Both the position numbers and the translations under genes were made by a program. The notes under the pieces were generated by a model. It made no database searches, had not been told where the DNA came from, and worked only from the letters and a program-made list of their open reading frames with translations. From the NCBI GenBank assembly GCA_019915135.1, contig JAHLMK010000006.1, positions 2,883,908 to 2,947,907 of the forward strand: DNA of 64,000 nt, read 5' to 3'. Source of the DNA: Strobilurus pachycystidiatus (taxonomy: Eukaryota > Basidiomycota > Agaricomycetes > Agaricales > Physalacriaceae). This document shows, in pieces, positions 34,850-45,407 of this stretch; position 1 is the first letter of the stretch; the number at the start of each line of letters is the position of its first letter.

Positions 34850-36232
34850 ATGACTACTGTTCGAGCGCTAGTCATCGATGAATTTCCTTCGCTGAAGTGG
34901 AGAGAAGACATAAAAGACAAAAAGATACCCAAGTATGGCATCAGCAATGCGCCAAACTTTAATGGAAAATCGGAAAACATAGCCCATTTTCTAAGGGTGA
35001 TTGAACAAATCATTGGCGAGTCTGGTATTATGGATGAAGGCACGATGATTGAAATCGCGTGTAACTTTGTGCCAGAAACCATTCGAGACCAATGGTTAAA
35101 TATGCCTACTTTCATTAGAGGAGAGTGGAAAGAATTCAAGTCGGCTTTGTTGTCTAGCTATAACAGAGGCAAAGATGACACCAAGTATTCTCTAGACGAT
35201 CTAGAGGATGCCATTGTCAAATTCGAAAAACGGCCTGTTGACCACAAAGACAGGTGGAATGTTTTTCAAAGAGAAGTACTGCACATATTGCGGTACTTAG
35301 TTAAGAAAGGTGAAATCACGGACAAGAAAGCCGTGGAAAGAATACAAGACTGTGTAACAAATGCAGTCTGGGCCAGTACTACTGGTCATTTAAGAACCAA
35401 CAAACCGGCAGCAACAACGGTGTCAGATTGGTACAACAATATCACCAATGTTGTAGATGCTATTACCAGTGTGTTGGAAGAAACGGCAGTCTATAGGACC
35501 AAAGGTTCCCACAAGACAGAAACCGGTACTTCAAGAGTCAAGACTGAAGATTTGACGGATACCAATAGTGCACTCAATGCACTAAGGGATATCCTGATAC
35601 AATCAGAAAAAGCTAGAGAAAAAGATCGAGCAGAGATGGCGCGCGAAAAGGAAGAAAATCAAAAGAATCATCAACAATTCCTTGATACAATCAACGCTTC
35701 CTTATTGAATGCGAGAGCAATGAATTACCAAGATACCAATTTGATCTCGAATTTTGTTCAATCGGCACCTATCACTGTTCAACCGCCTATGGGTACGAAC
35801 AGACCCAACCAGATACCCTACACGGGAGGGAACACTGCAAATCCGACTCGAATCTTGCAGAACCCTAATCGTCTGGTACCGGCTGGTCAAACTACGTCGT
35901 ATTCACAACCTGGGCGTTGCTTTTTCTGTGAAGAACCTGGTCATATGCGTGATCAGTGTAAGAAAAGATTTGACTTGCAAACGGAAGGTTGGCTAGTGAT
36001 TATGGAAGCCAACTGGGACTTTTTCAACAATGGCCTTCCAATTTTAAGAAAGGAAAGGGCTGGTGGAAAGTCACCTTTGCAACAGGTTCTTAAGTACAAA
36101 GAAGATAGTCTTCGAGAAGTTAAAGCGCAAACCACTATTGGACAAACGGATGACTTCGCACCAGAAGACATGCGTTTGGATACCTCGTATGCAAAGACTA
36201 TGGTACCTCACACTCAAGGGGGTTTCAACTGA
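34850..36232 (+). CDS. gag: Gag polyprotein, Ty3/Gypsy type
   Basis: 460 aa from the first ATG. The frame is open further back to 34400 without an ATG, so the true start may be upstream or reached by splicing. The N-terminal two-thirds is helical and capsid-like. A zinc knuckle CFFCEEPGHMRDQC (C-x2-C-x4-H-x4-C) lies near residues 357-370, the usual nucleocapsid RNA-binding motif. The frame stops at TGA 36230-36232, directly after a slippery heptamer that leads into pol. No internal lesion is seen, so Gag may still be made. Confidence 0.8.
   Translation: MTTVRALVIDEFPSLKWREDIKDKKIPKYGISNAPNFNGKSENIAHFLRVIEQIIGESGIMDEGTMIEIACNFVPETIRDQWLNMPTFIRGEWKEFKSALLSSYNRGKDDTKYSLDDLEDAIVKFEKRPVDHKDRWNVFQREVLHILRYLVKKGEITDKKAVERIQDCVTNAVWASTTGHLRTNKPAATTVSDWYNNITNVVDAITSVLEETAVYRTKGSHKTETGTSRVKTEDLTDTNSALNALRDILIQSEKAREKDRAEMAREKEENQKNHQQFLDTINASLLNARAMNYQDTNLISNFVQSAPITVQPPMGTNRPNQIPYTGGNTANPTRILQNPNRLVPAGQTTSYSQPGRCFFCEEPGHMRDQCKKRFDLQTEGWLVIMEANWDFFNNGLPILRKERAGGKSPLQQVLKYKEDSLREVKAQTTIGQTDDFAPEDMRLDTSYAKTMVPHTQGGFN
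36220..36226 (+). promoter_or_regulatory. -1 ribosomal frameshift heptamer G_GGT_TTC
   Basis: Gag codons read GGG GGT TTC AAC TGA. The heptamer G GGT TTC is in the correct phase (X XXY YYZ). Slipping back one base gives CAA CTG AGC..., exactly the pol frame, just before the gag stop. Confidence 0.6.
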
Positions 36233-39200
36233 GCTTGATGAAGGAAGAAGATACAGTATCTTTACCGGAAAGCTCATACACTGTTAATACTCGAAGTCAG
36301 AATAAGAATCAGAACGGTTTACAATTCGAAACCAAAATGCCTAAGACTACAGTACCAACTAAGACGGTATGGCCAAGACAGAAGGTCACGGTAGAAATAC
36401 CAAAGCGACCTACTACAACAGTTCAACCTAAGCAAGTAAGCTTTGAAGATAAAGGTGAAGAAGACAGTTTGACTGACGAAGAGTCAGAGGATGGGGAAGT
36501 TGAAAAGCAAGTAAAAGACGCTGCTAATCAACCAGAACCAAAAATCAAACTCGATTTACCTAAGTCTTCCACGGTAGATTCAACTCTACCTAAAATAGAA
36601 AAGTTCAAATTGTACAAGAGAAACTCGGAAATCGATTTGCTTCTTGAAGAAAATCCTCAATGGAAAGAAGCTTGGAAGGAACTTTTACCAGAGAAGTTAC
36701 TTGCAACTAACATTGAGTGGCGAAAGAACCTAGAGAAATTGTTAAAGACAAGGAATGTTAAGACTACCTCTAAACATGTTTATTCGATTTTGCAAATCGA
36801 GTCTGAAGAGGTCCCTAAAGGGTCAATAGTCGTACAAGATCCTATAGAACAATTTTTCAACACGACGCAATTCCAAGGACCATACCATGTCTCTAAGTTG
36901 TACATGGCACCAGAAAGTGTAGACCTCAGAACCCTATGGTTAAGAATCAACCATGGAAATCGAAAAGAGTGTCTCCTAGACGGTGGATCACAGATTGCCT
37001 CGATGTCTCTCAAGACAGCATTCGAGCTCGGTTTAGCGTACGACCCAAGTTTTAAGATCACTATGGAAAGTGCAGATAAAGGAAGAACGGTAACATTAGG
37101 CTTAGCGCAAAATGTACCGGTAAACTGTGAAGGAATCGTGTATTACCTTCAGTTTCACATTCTACAAGATCCTGCCTATGACATTCTACTGGGTAGACCG
37201 TTTGAGACTGTGTCTCAAGCAAGCCTACAAACGTCGGCTGCAGGTCTAACCACAGTAACTGTTGTAGACCCAGGGAATGGCCAAAGAATGACTTTACCCA
37301 CTTATGCAAGGGGTCAGATACCAAGTCATCAAACTAAGGCTGAACCCGTGGGTTTTCACCCAAACTCGAGGACTTGAACAAATATCAAGGAGAGTTGGCA
37401 TTGGTGATTGAGAAGGGTCTGAATGGTGAAATCGAGATTAAGCAAACGTATGTTCCAAATGGTGGGCAGGACACGTTTGACCCAGACGCAATAACTAGTC
37501 TATACCTTCGAAAATCCTCTGATAGAGTGAATCAACTAGTAAAACCAATTCGAAATCAGTATCGATTTATGAAACAAGGAGTGGAACCGTTTATGGTAAC
37601 ACCACCTAGTAAATTGAATTTGATTTTCCCTACTAAAGAAGTATTTGGTTTTAAAAAGTTATTTGATATTCGAAAAGAGAAAATCGATTTGGACTTGCCA
37701 GAAATCAAAGCCATGTCTACTATGGACATGTTTTATGGCGTACCTAATAGACTAGAAGAAGTGTTCAGTAATTTCAAGGTATCAATGCCTATAGATTACG
37801 TTGGACAAGCAAGAAAGGAATTTCTTTCGAATATTAAAGAAGAAAGAAGTAGTCGGGGAGTATTTGCTACAAAGAAATATAAACCCGTACACATGAAGAC
37901 CAAGGCTCACTTAGGAACCTTACCAGAAGAATTTCGGATTCAACGACATATTGTAGGAGATCCCTTGAAAGATATGCCTCAGTTATCGGAAAATCCGCCC
38001 GAATTTGTACCAACTGGACGCTATACAGCGGAACGCAGGGAACAAATTCAAGATGACCATACTGGAGATTTCCTATGGCCGGAAGAACGGAAACTGTTGG
38101 ACCATTAATGAAGGATTTGCTTGGGATGAAACAGAAAAGGGGAAATTCAGAGAGGATTTCTTCCCGCCTGTTGATATGCCAGTAATACCTCATACTCCTT
38201 GGGTGTTAAAGAACATACCTATACCACCAGGAATCTCTGAAGAAGTATGCAAGATCATAAAACACAAAACCGATTCGGGAGTATACGAGCCTTCGAACTC
38301 GTCGTATAGAAGTTGATGGTTTTGTGTTGTCAAGAAAGATGGAAAGAAACTGAGACTAGTCCATAGTCTGGAACCGTTGAACGCAGTTACCATTGCTCAT
38401 TCAGGTCTACCTCCAGCCACTGAAGAATTAGCAGAGGCTTTTGCGGGTTTGTGTTGCGGAGGAACATTAGATTTGTATGTAGGATACGATGAAAGAATGT
38501 TGGCCACTAGCAGTCGCGATATGACTACATTCTCCACACCGTATAGAGCATTAAGACTAAGAACCTTGCCTATGGGATGGACAAATTCGGCTCCGATTTT
38601 CCATGACAATGTAACATACATCTTAAGAGATGAGATACCAGCTTTTACAAGACCTTATATTGACGATGTGCCAGTAAAAGGACCAAGTAGCAGGTATCAA
38701 CAAGCAGATGGTACTTACAAAACCCTCAAATCGAACCTGAAAATCCGTCGGTTCATTTGGGAACACTTTTGTAACATGAATCGTATTGTCCAGCGTATGA
38801 AATATGCAGGAGGTATTTTTTCAGATTTGAAAGCGGTTATCTGTGCTGAAGAAATCACTGTAGTTGGACATGTATGTACATACTATGGAAGAAAACCAGC
38901 GGAAGAAAGAGTAAAGGTCATTTCAGACTGGCCCGCTTGTCAATCGCTTACTGAAGTACGATCATTCTTGGGAACGGCTGGAATCTTTAGGGCATTTGTT
39001 AAAGACTACTCTAAGAAAGCTCGACCGTTGACTTATTTGACTAAGAAGATCATACCCTTTAAGTGGGGAGATGAAGAACAAGCAAGTATGGACGAGTTAA
39101 AAAGAGCAATAGAGACTTGCCCCATGTTAAAACATTTAAGATATGACTGGGATACTCCAATCATTCTATCTGTGGATACTTCATATCAAGCAGTAGGGTT

Positions 39201-41216
39201 TTATCTGTCGCAATTCGATCCCAAAGAACCTAAGAAGCAGTACTTTGCGAAATTCATGTCGATTTGCAAGCGAAAAAAGAATTGTTTGGCTTGTATCGGG
39301 CTTTGATGCACTGCAAATATTACTTGCTAGGATGTCAAAAGCTGAAAATCGAAGTGGATGCCAAGTACATTAAAGGAATGTTGTCGAACGTTGACTCGTT
39401 GGCGAATGCTAATTTACAACGTTGGGCAGAAGAAATTTTGATGTATCACTTTACCTTAGTACATGTGCCAGGTAAAGTACATGGTCCCGACGGTTTAAGT
39501 AGAAGACCCAGTTCAGAACTAGATATACAAGTTCCTAGACCAGATATTGATGAAGAAGAAGATGTTCTTCACATGTTTGAGTACGAAGAACCTGAAGACA
39601 TAGAACTGAAAGATAAACCGGAACCGTTTGATTCATTCAAAGATTTGATTGATAATCGAAAAGGTTTTGCTCAGACAATTGTTAATTCGAGCTCAGTTTT
39701 CTGGCCTGGCAAATATAAAGAACAACGAGACTTAGCTCTTAGTGGAGCAGTTTCGATTGAAGAACTAGAAGGATGGCTAGCAATGGCTGAATTCCCAGTG
39801 TTACCTCGCAGTAAACGAGAAACTAACTGGGAGCTTCTTTTGCCTTATATGCAAGATTATATACTTGATCCTGAGAAGGAATTTGTGTCGCTAACGGAAT
39901 CCGAAGCAGCCCAATTACAACAGTAGAGCAAAGATTTCTTTATTCGACATGAAAAGCTATATAAGAAAGATAAGGATGGAGCACATAAGAGAGTAATACA
40001 AAAATCGAGTCGATTTGCTATTGTCAAACGACTGCTTGACTCGAATGGACATAAGGGCCAATACTCAGTGCTTCAGTTAGTCAAGAAGAGATTTTGGTGG
40101 CCTGGATTGGACACTGATATCAAATGGTATACGAAGACTTGCATACTATGCCAGAGGAGACAAAAGACCCTTATAAGGACAGAACCTGTGATTACTTCAA
40201 CACCTGGTATATTCGAGCGAGCCTATATTGATACGTTTCGAATGCCAAAATTGGGTTCGAATTCCTCAAAGGTTGATAAATATAAAGACTATAACGCAGT
40301 AACCGTTGCAAGGTGTGGACTCACTGGATGGCCAGAAGCTCAAGCGTTGAAGGTAGAAAACTCAGAAACGCTAGGTGAATGGATATTCAAAGACATACTA
40401 TGCAGATGGGGTTGTCTTAAGGAAATCGTAACCGATAATGGTCCAGCAATCCTAACGGCTATACGTTCTATTGAAGACAAGTATGGTATAAAGGGCATTG
40501 CAATCACGCCGTACAACAAGACGGCTAACGGAAAAGTAGAAAGAGGACATTGGGATATCAAACAGTCACTATTCAAAGTTTGCAAAGGCAATCCTGAACA
40601 ATGGCCGCAATTCCTCCATGAAATTCTTTGGGCTGAAAGAATCACAGTCAAAAGATCCATAGGAACTTCCCCCTTTTACGCTGTAACGGGTTGCGATCCC
40701 ATTCTACCATTAGATTTGGAAGAAGTAACTTGGTTAGTGGATACACCAGATAAAATCGTATCGACCTCCGATTTACTAGCTTATTGGGCAAAACAGCTCA
40801 TCAAGCACAAGGAAGATGTAAAAGAAATGAAAAAACGAGTTACCCTCAACAAGAAGAAAGCAGCTTTGAAATTCATGGATGATTTTGTCAATAGCATTTC
40901 TCGTTATCAATTCGATACTGGAGATTTGGTATTGGTAAGAAACACTAGAATTGAGAAGGAAATGAATGCAAAGTTCAAAGAAAGGTTCATGGGACCATAT
41001 GCTGTAGTGGCAAGAACTACTGCCAACAATTACATCTTGTGCGAACTAGATGGCACTGTATTGAAAGACAAAATCGCTCAATTTAGGGTCATACCGTTCT
41101 ATTCAAGAAAAGAATCTATTTTCTTGGGGCATAAATTCTTTGAAGCACTTAAGAGAATCAAGGAAGGCGCAAAGAAAATAGTAGAGGACTTGTCAAAGAT
41201 GGGTAGAAAAGATTAA
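36226..41216 (+). pseudogene. pol: Pol polyprotein, Ty3/Gypsy type, inactivated
   Basis: Domains in order: an acidic spacer; protease (LLDGGSQIASMS near 36975 and AYDILLGRPF near 37175); reverse transcriptase with the catalytic PYIDDV near 38660; RNase H/tether (KKELFGLYRAL, PGKVHGPDGLSRRPS); integrase with a zinc region (C..CQ near 40140) and catalytic residues in YIDTF, VTDNGP and GKVERGHW. It is broken by frameshifts near 37360, 38090 and 39265, by TGA 38314-38316 (between S and WF, where a CGA Arg would fit) and by TAG 39924-39926. 39264-41216 is otherwise one frame. The product would copy and integrate the element, so this copy would need help in trans. Confidence 0.85.
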
Positions 41217-41386
41217 GAAAGCAATTCGAATTCGATATTGCTGAAAAGTCAAGAGTAGTGTAATTGGTCACTGATTGAGAAATTCGGGCTCGAATATAAG
41301 AACCAATTCGGGATTGAATAACTCTACAAAACAGTGATACCGTATGCCACTAAGATAAAAAGACGACTTTAAGTCGGGGGCGCAAT

Positions 41387-41465
41387 GGTCATATTGGGAA
41401 TCGAACCCAAGTCCCCCTTAGAATTCTAAGAGAATAGGGTGATGCGACCATTACACCATATAACC
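41387..41465 (-). tRNA. tRNA-like gene 1
   Basis: 79 nt. The acceptor stem is GGTTATA/TATGACC (7 bp with one G-T), with D arm GGTG/CATC, A-box TGGTGTAATGG, and T arm TTGGG-TTCGATT-CCCAA with a perfect B-box. A T5 run lies about 35 nt downstream. The anticodon arm contains an extra palindrome (CTTAGAATTCTAAG), perhaps an intron, so I do not assign an anticodon. Confidence 0.6.
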
Positions 41466-41553
41466 TTAAAGTACAAGAAGGATTGGTGAATCCCCTGAGC
41501 CAAAATTCCATCGAAAAAGAAAAAGATCATCTGTCAAAGCCGCAAACTAAAGT

Positions 41554-41642
41554 GGCGTCACTTGGATTTGAACCAAGATCCCTCCTGGTAACACTGAAGC
41601 CTGGGATAATCGAGGAGGATATTACCATTACACCATGATGCC
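41554..41642 (-). tRNA. tRNA-like gene 2
   Basis: 89 nt. The acceptor is GGCATCA/TGACGCC (one mismatch), with the same A-box as gene 1, T arm CTTGG-TTCAAAT-CCAAG, and a long anticodon arm closed by CCTCC/GGAGG that suggests an intron. A T5 run lies about 33 nt downstream. The anticodon is not assigned. Confidence 0.5.
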
Positions 41643-41807
41643 TTAAGAATTTATGAAATATCCGAGACCACAGTGCTTCAGATATTACATAAAATCATAA
41701 GGTCCTGGAGATATTCGAACTAGAATAGGTGGTGCTGAATTACAATTAAAAAGGCAAAGACACAGTCAATTTATAGGGACATACACTGCATGAGGATCAC
41801 AGATTCT

Positions 41808-42500
41808 TAGGGTTTTAAAGTCCAGTCCATGTGGACCGGTAAGACCGGTGAACTGGACCGGACTGGACCGGTCACATGACCAGTCCAACATGGACCGGTT
41901 CTACCAGTCCTACCAGTCCCGGTCCTAGGTCCAGAGCTCAACCCAGATTTATTAGGACTGGTAAAGACTGGTCTAGGACCGGTTTGGACCGGTCTATTCA
42001 GGGTTCAGTTAAGACCAGTCAAATATCCCTCAAAAGGGTCGTTATATATGAGTTCATGGTAAACTTACCTTAACTTAACCGGTTCAATGGTAAACTTACC
42101 CTCATTGAGGCGTTCCTATGGTAAACTTTCCATGACTTATATACTCATATAGTACATTTAGCTGCACATATTCTCTTACATTTGGAAATGTCATCTTGTT
42201 GTGGCTAAAACATATTATACAAGCTTCACTAGTCATTCATTTCACTGTCATTGACTATATGATCTATCTGGTAAACTTATATGATGGTAAACTTACTCGA
42301 AAATGTGCAGAAATATAAATTTAGGCTTGTGATCCTTTGGACCGGTCCTGGACCGGTTTGGGACCGCAGACCGGACTGATTAGGACCGGTTTTTGCAGTC
42401 TCAGGTCCAGCCAGATTTGGAAATTTTCTGGACCGGTCCAGTCCCCAGTCCATAACCTCAGAGGTCAAAAGACCGGACCGGACCGGACTTTTAAACCCTA
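41808..42500. mobile_element. 693-bp hAT-like MITE with ACCGGTCC arrays
   Basis: The ends are TAGGGTTTTAAAGTCC and its near-perfect inverse. CAGATTCT flanks both sides (41800-41807 and 42501-42508; with the shared terminal bases it can also be read as a 10-bp repeat). Both subterminal halves are crowded with the palindrome GGACCGGTCC and its variants, and the middle repeats ATGGTAAACTTAC. No coding capacity. Confidence 0.75.
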
Positions 42501-42720
42501 CAGATTCTTCACCTGAGAAAGATAATAAAGAAACCTTTGTCTTTTTCAGAAATTGTTCATGTGGAAATATTTTGTAGTTTTCACCCTTTTGCCGGGAAAT
42601 ACCAAAGAAATCCAAAATTTTAGCCAAAAATCCAAAAGATTTTCCAGACCGGAAGTTCAATGAAAAAGATGTGGGTTCTTTCACTGTGTTTTTCACCTTA
42701 AAAATCTAATATCTTCACCC

Positions 42721-42792
42721 AGTGATAAGTGGATTCGAACCAACTGAAATCTATCACAAGAGATAGATGTGTTACCACTACACAATATAGCC
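42721..42792 (-). tRNA. tRNA-like gene 3 (degenerate)
   Basis: 72 nt. The A-box is TTGTGTAGTGG, the B-box GGTTCGAATCC is perfect, the anticodon arm TCTATC/GATAGA is strong, and a T5 run lies about 17 nt downstream. The acceptor stem pairs poorly, so it may be a decayed gene. Confidence 0.4.
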
Positions 42793-43442
42793 TGTGGAAG
42801 ATCATAAAGCCCCAGAGTCCCATGGAATTGTGAAGAAAAACAAAAAGTGGTATATGGACGTTTGTGGGTCCCAGACAAGAAAGAAAATCAACATAGATTA
42901 AATTCATGTTGTTATAAGACAAAAATTCAATGGGTAATCAGACGACCTAATCGAACATGATTTGGTGAGATTTGATTAAAGAGTAAGACCAGATGGTGCG
43001 GACACCATCAAAAGAAAATAGAGGGAATATATATGGTGTATTAAACAGGAAAATTACAATAAATTTTTCGGATCTACTAGATCTGATGCGCCAAAAACCC
43101 CAAAATGAATAAATCTGGACCTCAGATCGGCTTAGGAACTGATACTGGTACCAGAATAAGTAAGAAGCGCGAAGACAAACGTGCGTGGCGGACCTGATTA
43201 CCAAATTGGGAAAGATTCAGGAACGTTGGCGCAGGGCGCACAGCAAAGATTAGCGTTTTCCAGAGTAAAAGAAAAATCGGAGTCGAAAATCGACTCATAA
43301 GAAGTTGTGATCGTCGGGTGCTCGGATTTATCGTTCAGAGGGGTATATAGGAAAGGACACCGAGCTCAATTTGCTTCTTTTCCGTCCCCATATTTACGAT
43401 TACCTGGGTTAGCTTGCACCACTTCGAACTCGATTTTGCTCA
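42793..43442 (+). promoter_or_regulatory. upstream region of gene C with shared promoter block
   Basis: GAAGTTGTGATCGTCGGGTG at 43301-43320 is closely matched upstream of gene A (52061-52080). In both places a TATA-like element follows after 22 bp (GTATATAGG at 43342, GTATAAAAG at 52102). The earlier part is AT-rich and featureless. Confidence 0.55.
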
Positions 43443-45407
43443 ATGCCTCAACCTATCGCATCCACGTCGACCTATGATTCGCAGCGAACTATTCCTACAC
43501 AGTCAAGTGGGCAAGATAGAGCTGAAAGAATAAAGGATCTGGGCAAACGAATGGGAAGATTGAGTGTTGAAGAAGTAAGTCAAATCGAGAAGATACAAAC
43601 AAGACTTGACTCGATTTTAGTCGCAACCAGCTGGTCTGCACAAAGAGTCGAGAAAAGGAAAAGAAAAGGCTCGAGTAAGAAATTCGAGCATGACTTTTCA
43701 TCAGGCTAATCACTGTGACAATAGACAGTTGACGCAGCGATGGAACCAGAAGCAAGGGACAGTTCAAAGGAAAACGAGGTAGGTAGAAAATCGAAGTTTG
43801 ATTTTCTACTTAGTTAACATTTTGAACTAAGACCCCGCTTATGGCTCTAATGCCAATCGAAAAGTTCTTTACCAACCCAAAGAACAATGGAGAGCTACAT
43901 GCCTATGTGTTCTCGAGCCAAGTTGACTATCGGTGGAAACTCAACCTGAGTCTACTAGAACGACAGGAATTCATACTAGGCGACATGGACAAGATCAAGG
44001 AAATCCTTATTCGAAAAGGTATCAATAACCGCGATCTACATGTGGCTAAGTCTTGGTGTTACCTAGTAACGGCAGTGATAGTCGACCCGGCATTCCAGAA
44101 AGCAGACCCGAAGAGCCGTTGGTGGCGCCTAGCTGGTCTAGATTTGTTGATGGCCAAAGCTGTCAATGGTGCCTTGGAGAAAGGGAAGGGTTCCAATCAA
44201 CCTATCCCCGCCGTCGAAACACCGCCAACAACGTTCCTGTACTTTGGCAATACAAATCTTCCCAGCAAGTACTGCATTCGACCTTCACATGACATATGTG
44301 GGGACATTGTGCTTGGAAAACGGCAGATTTACAAAGTAGCCATGGAGCACTTCAACCAGCAGATCCCCCCGCATAACCACTTCGACATATTCTTTTGGAC
44401 ATCGCTACAGCAGGCGGTAAAATTCAACAAAATCGAAATCGAAAATTTGTTTTACTACGTGCTGGATAAGGCGATATTCAAAGGCTTGAAGAAAATGTTC
44501 AATAGAGAACCGACAACCTCGGGACTTAGAGAGTTCTTCGACTTCGACGCAAGACAGGATCTTAACATAGAACCTTTTGCACGTCGACCCGAAGACCAGG
44601 ATTGGCACCTGGTAATTGAATCACTCTCTTACCGGGGAGAAACGTATAAAGTCCCAAAGATGCAAAAAAGAGAAGAACCTGCGCCCGTGCCCAAAACCTT
44701 GTAAAAGGACCAGGCGAAGGCAATGGTAGAAGCTCCAACAAGGGAGATAGAAGAGGTAAGAAAATCGAATTCGAAGTTCTATTTGAGCTAGATTTAATTG
44801 GTCGATTTAGAAGGCCACGAAGAAAGCCAACGCTAGCAAGAGCGAGTTGGAAAAGACCAAGAAGTGGTGGTGGGCAATCCCCGGTTCGGGCGTGAGATTT
44901 GGCACTATTTGGCTAGGCCATCATACTCCACCAATTTCTCGATGATCATGGCCGGTGCATTTTTTAGCTCACACACGTAGACTGGCAGCATTTCTAGGAG
45001 ACAGATATTTTTCTATTGACTATATCATCTTTCTGCTGGCGGGAAATTGAAAACCAACGTCAGAGTCCCAAAATTGTCAGCAGCACTAGAGGTGATATCG
45101 GAACATACTGCTTTCCAGGTCACATCCTGCCAGCAAATCCAAGCTGTATGTGCCCTCATTGCTTTCCCAAGTTTTTGTGGTGCGAGGTCTAGCCAATCTC
45201 ATTAGAAATGCACCACGGTGAACGCGTCTGAACGCGTCAATTGATCATGACAATCAGTGACTGAACACGTCTTGGAAACCGGGCCTACTCCCAAACATCA
45301 ACAAATTTACGCAGCATCTCGCAATTTGCGTCGCGTATACACACGGTATGGAGCCAAATTAACTTGCATTACTTTCTAAAAAATTGTATCTAACTTGTAT
45401 ATAGGTT

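Noticed and set aside
41370..41386. AAGTCGGGGGCG looked like the polypurine tract and end of an ordinary Gypsy element
   Set aside because: No LTR-like sequence follows; a tRNA-like gene does. The LTR-adjacent tract is AAAGGGAGA at 58449. It remains the main alternative reading, as a relic of an ancestral smaller element.
44702..44728. Possible tiny intron removing the TAA in gene C
   Set aside because: It would need a donor GTAAAA and a length under 35 nt, and it breaks the following frame.
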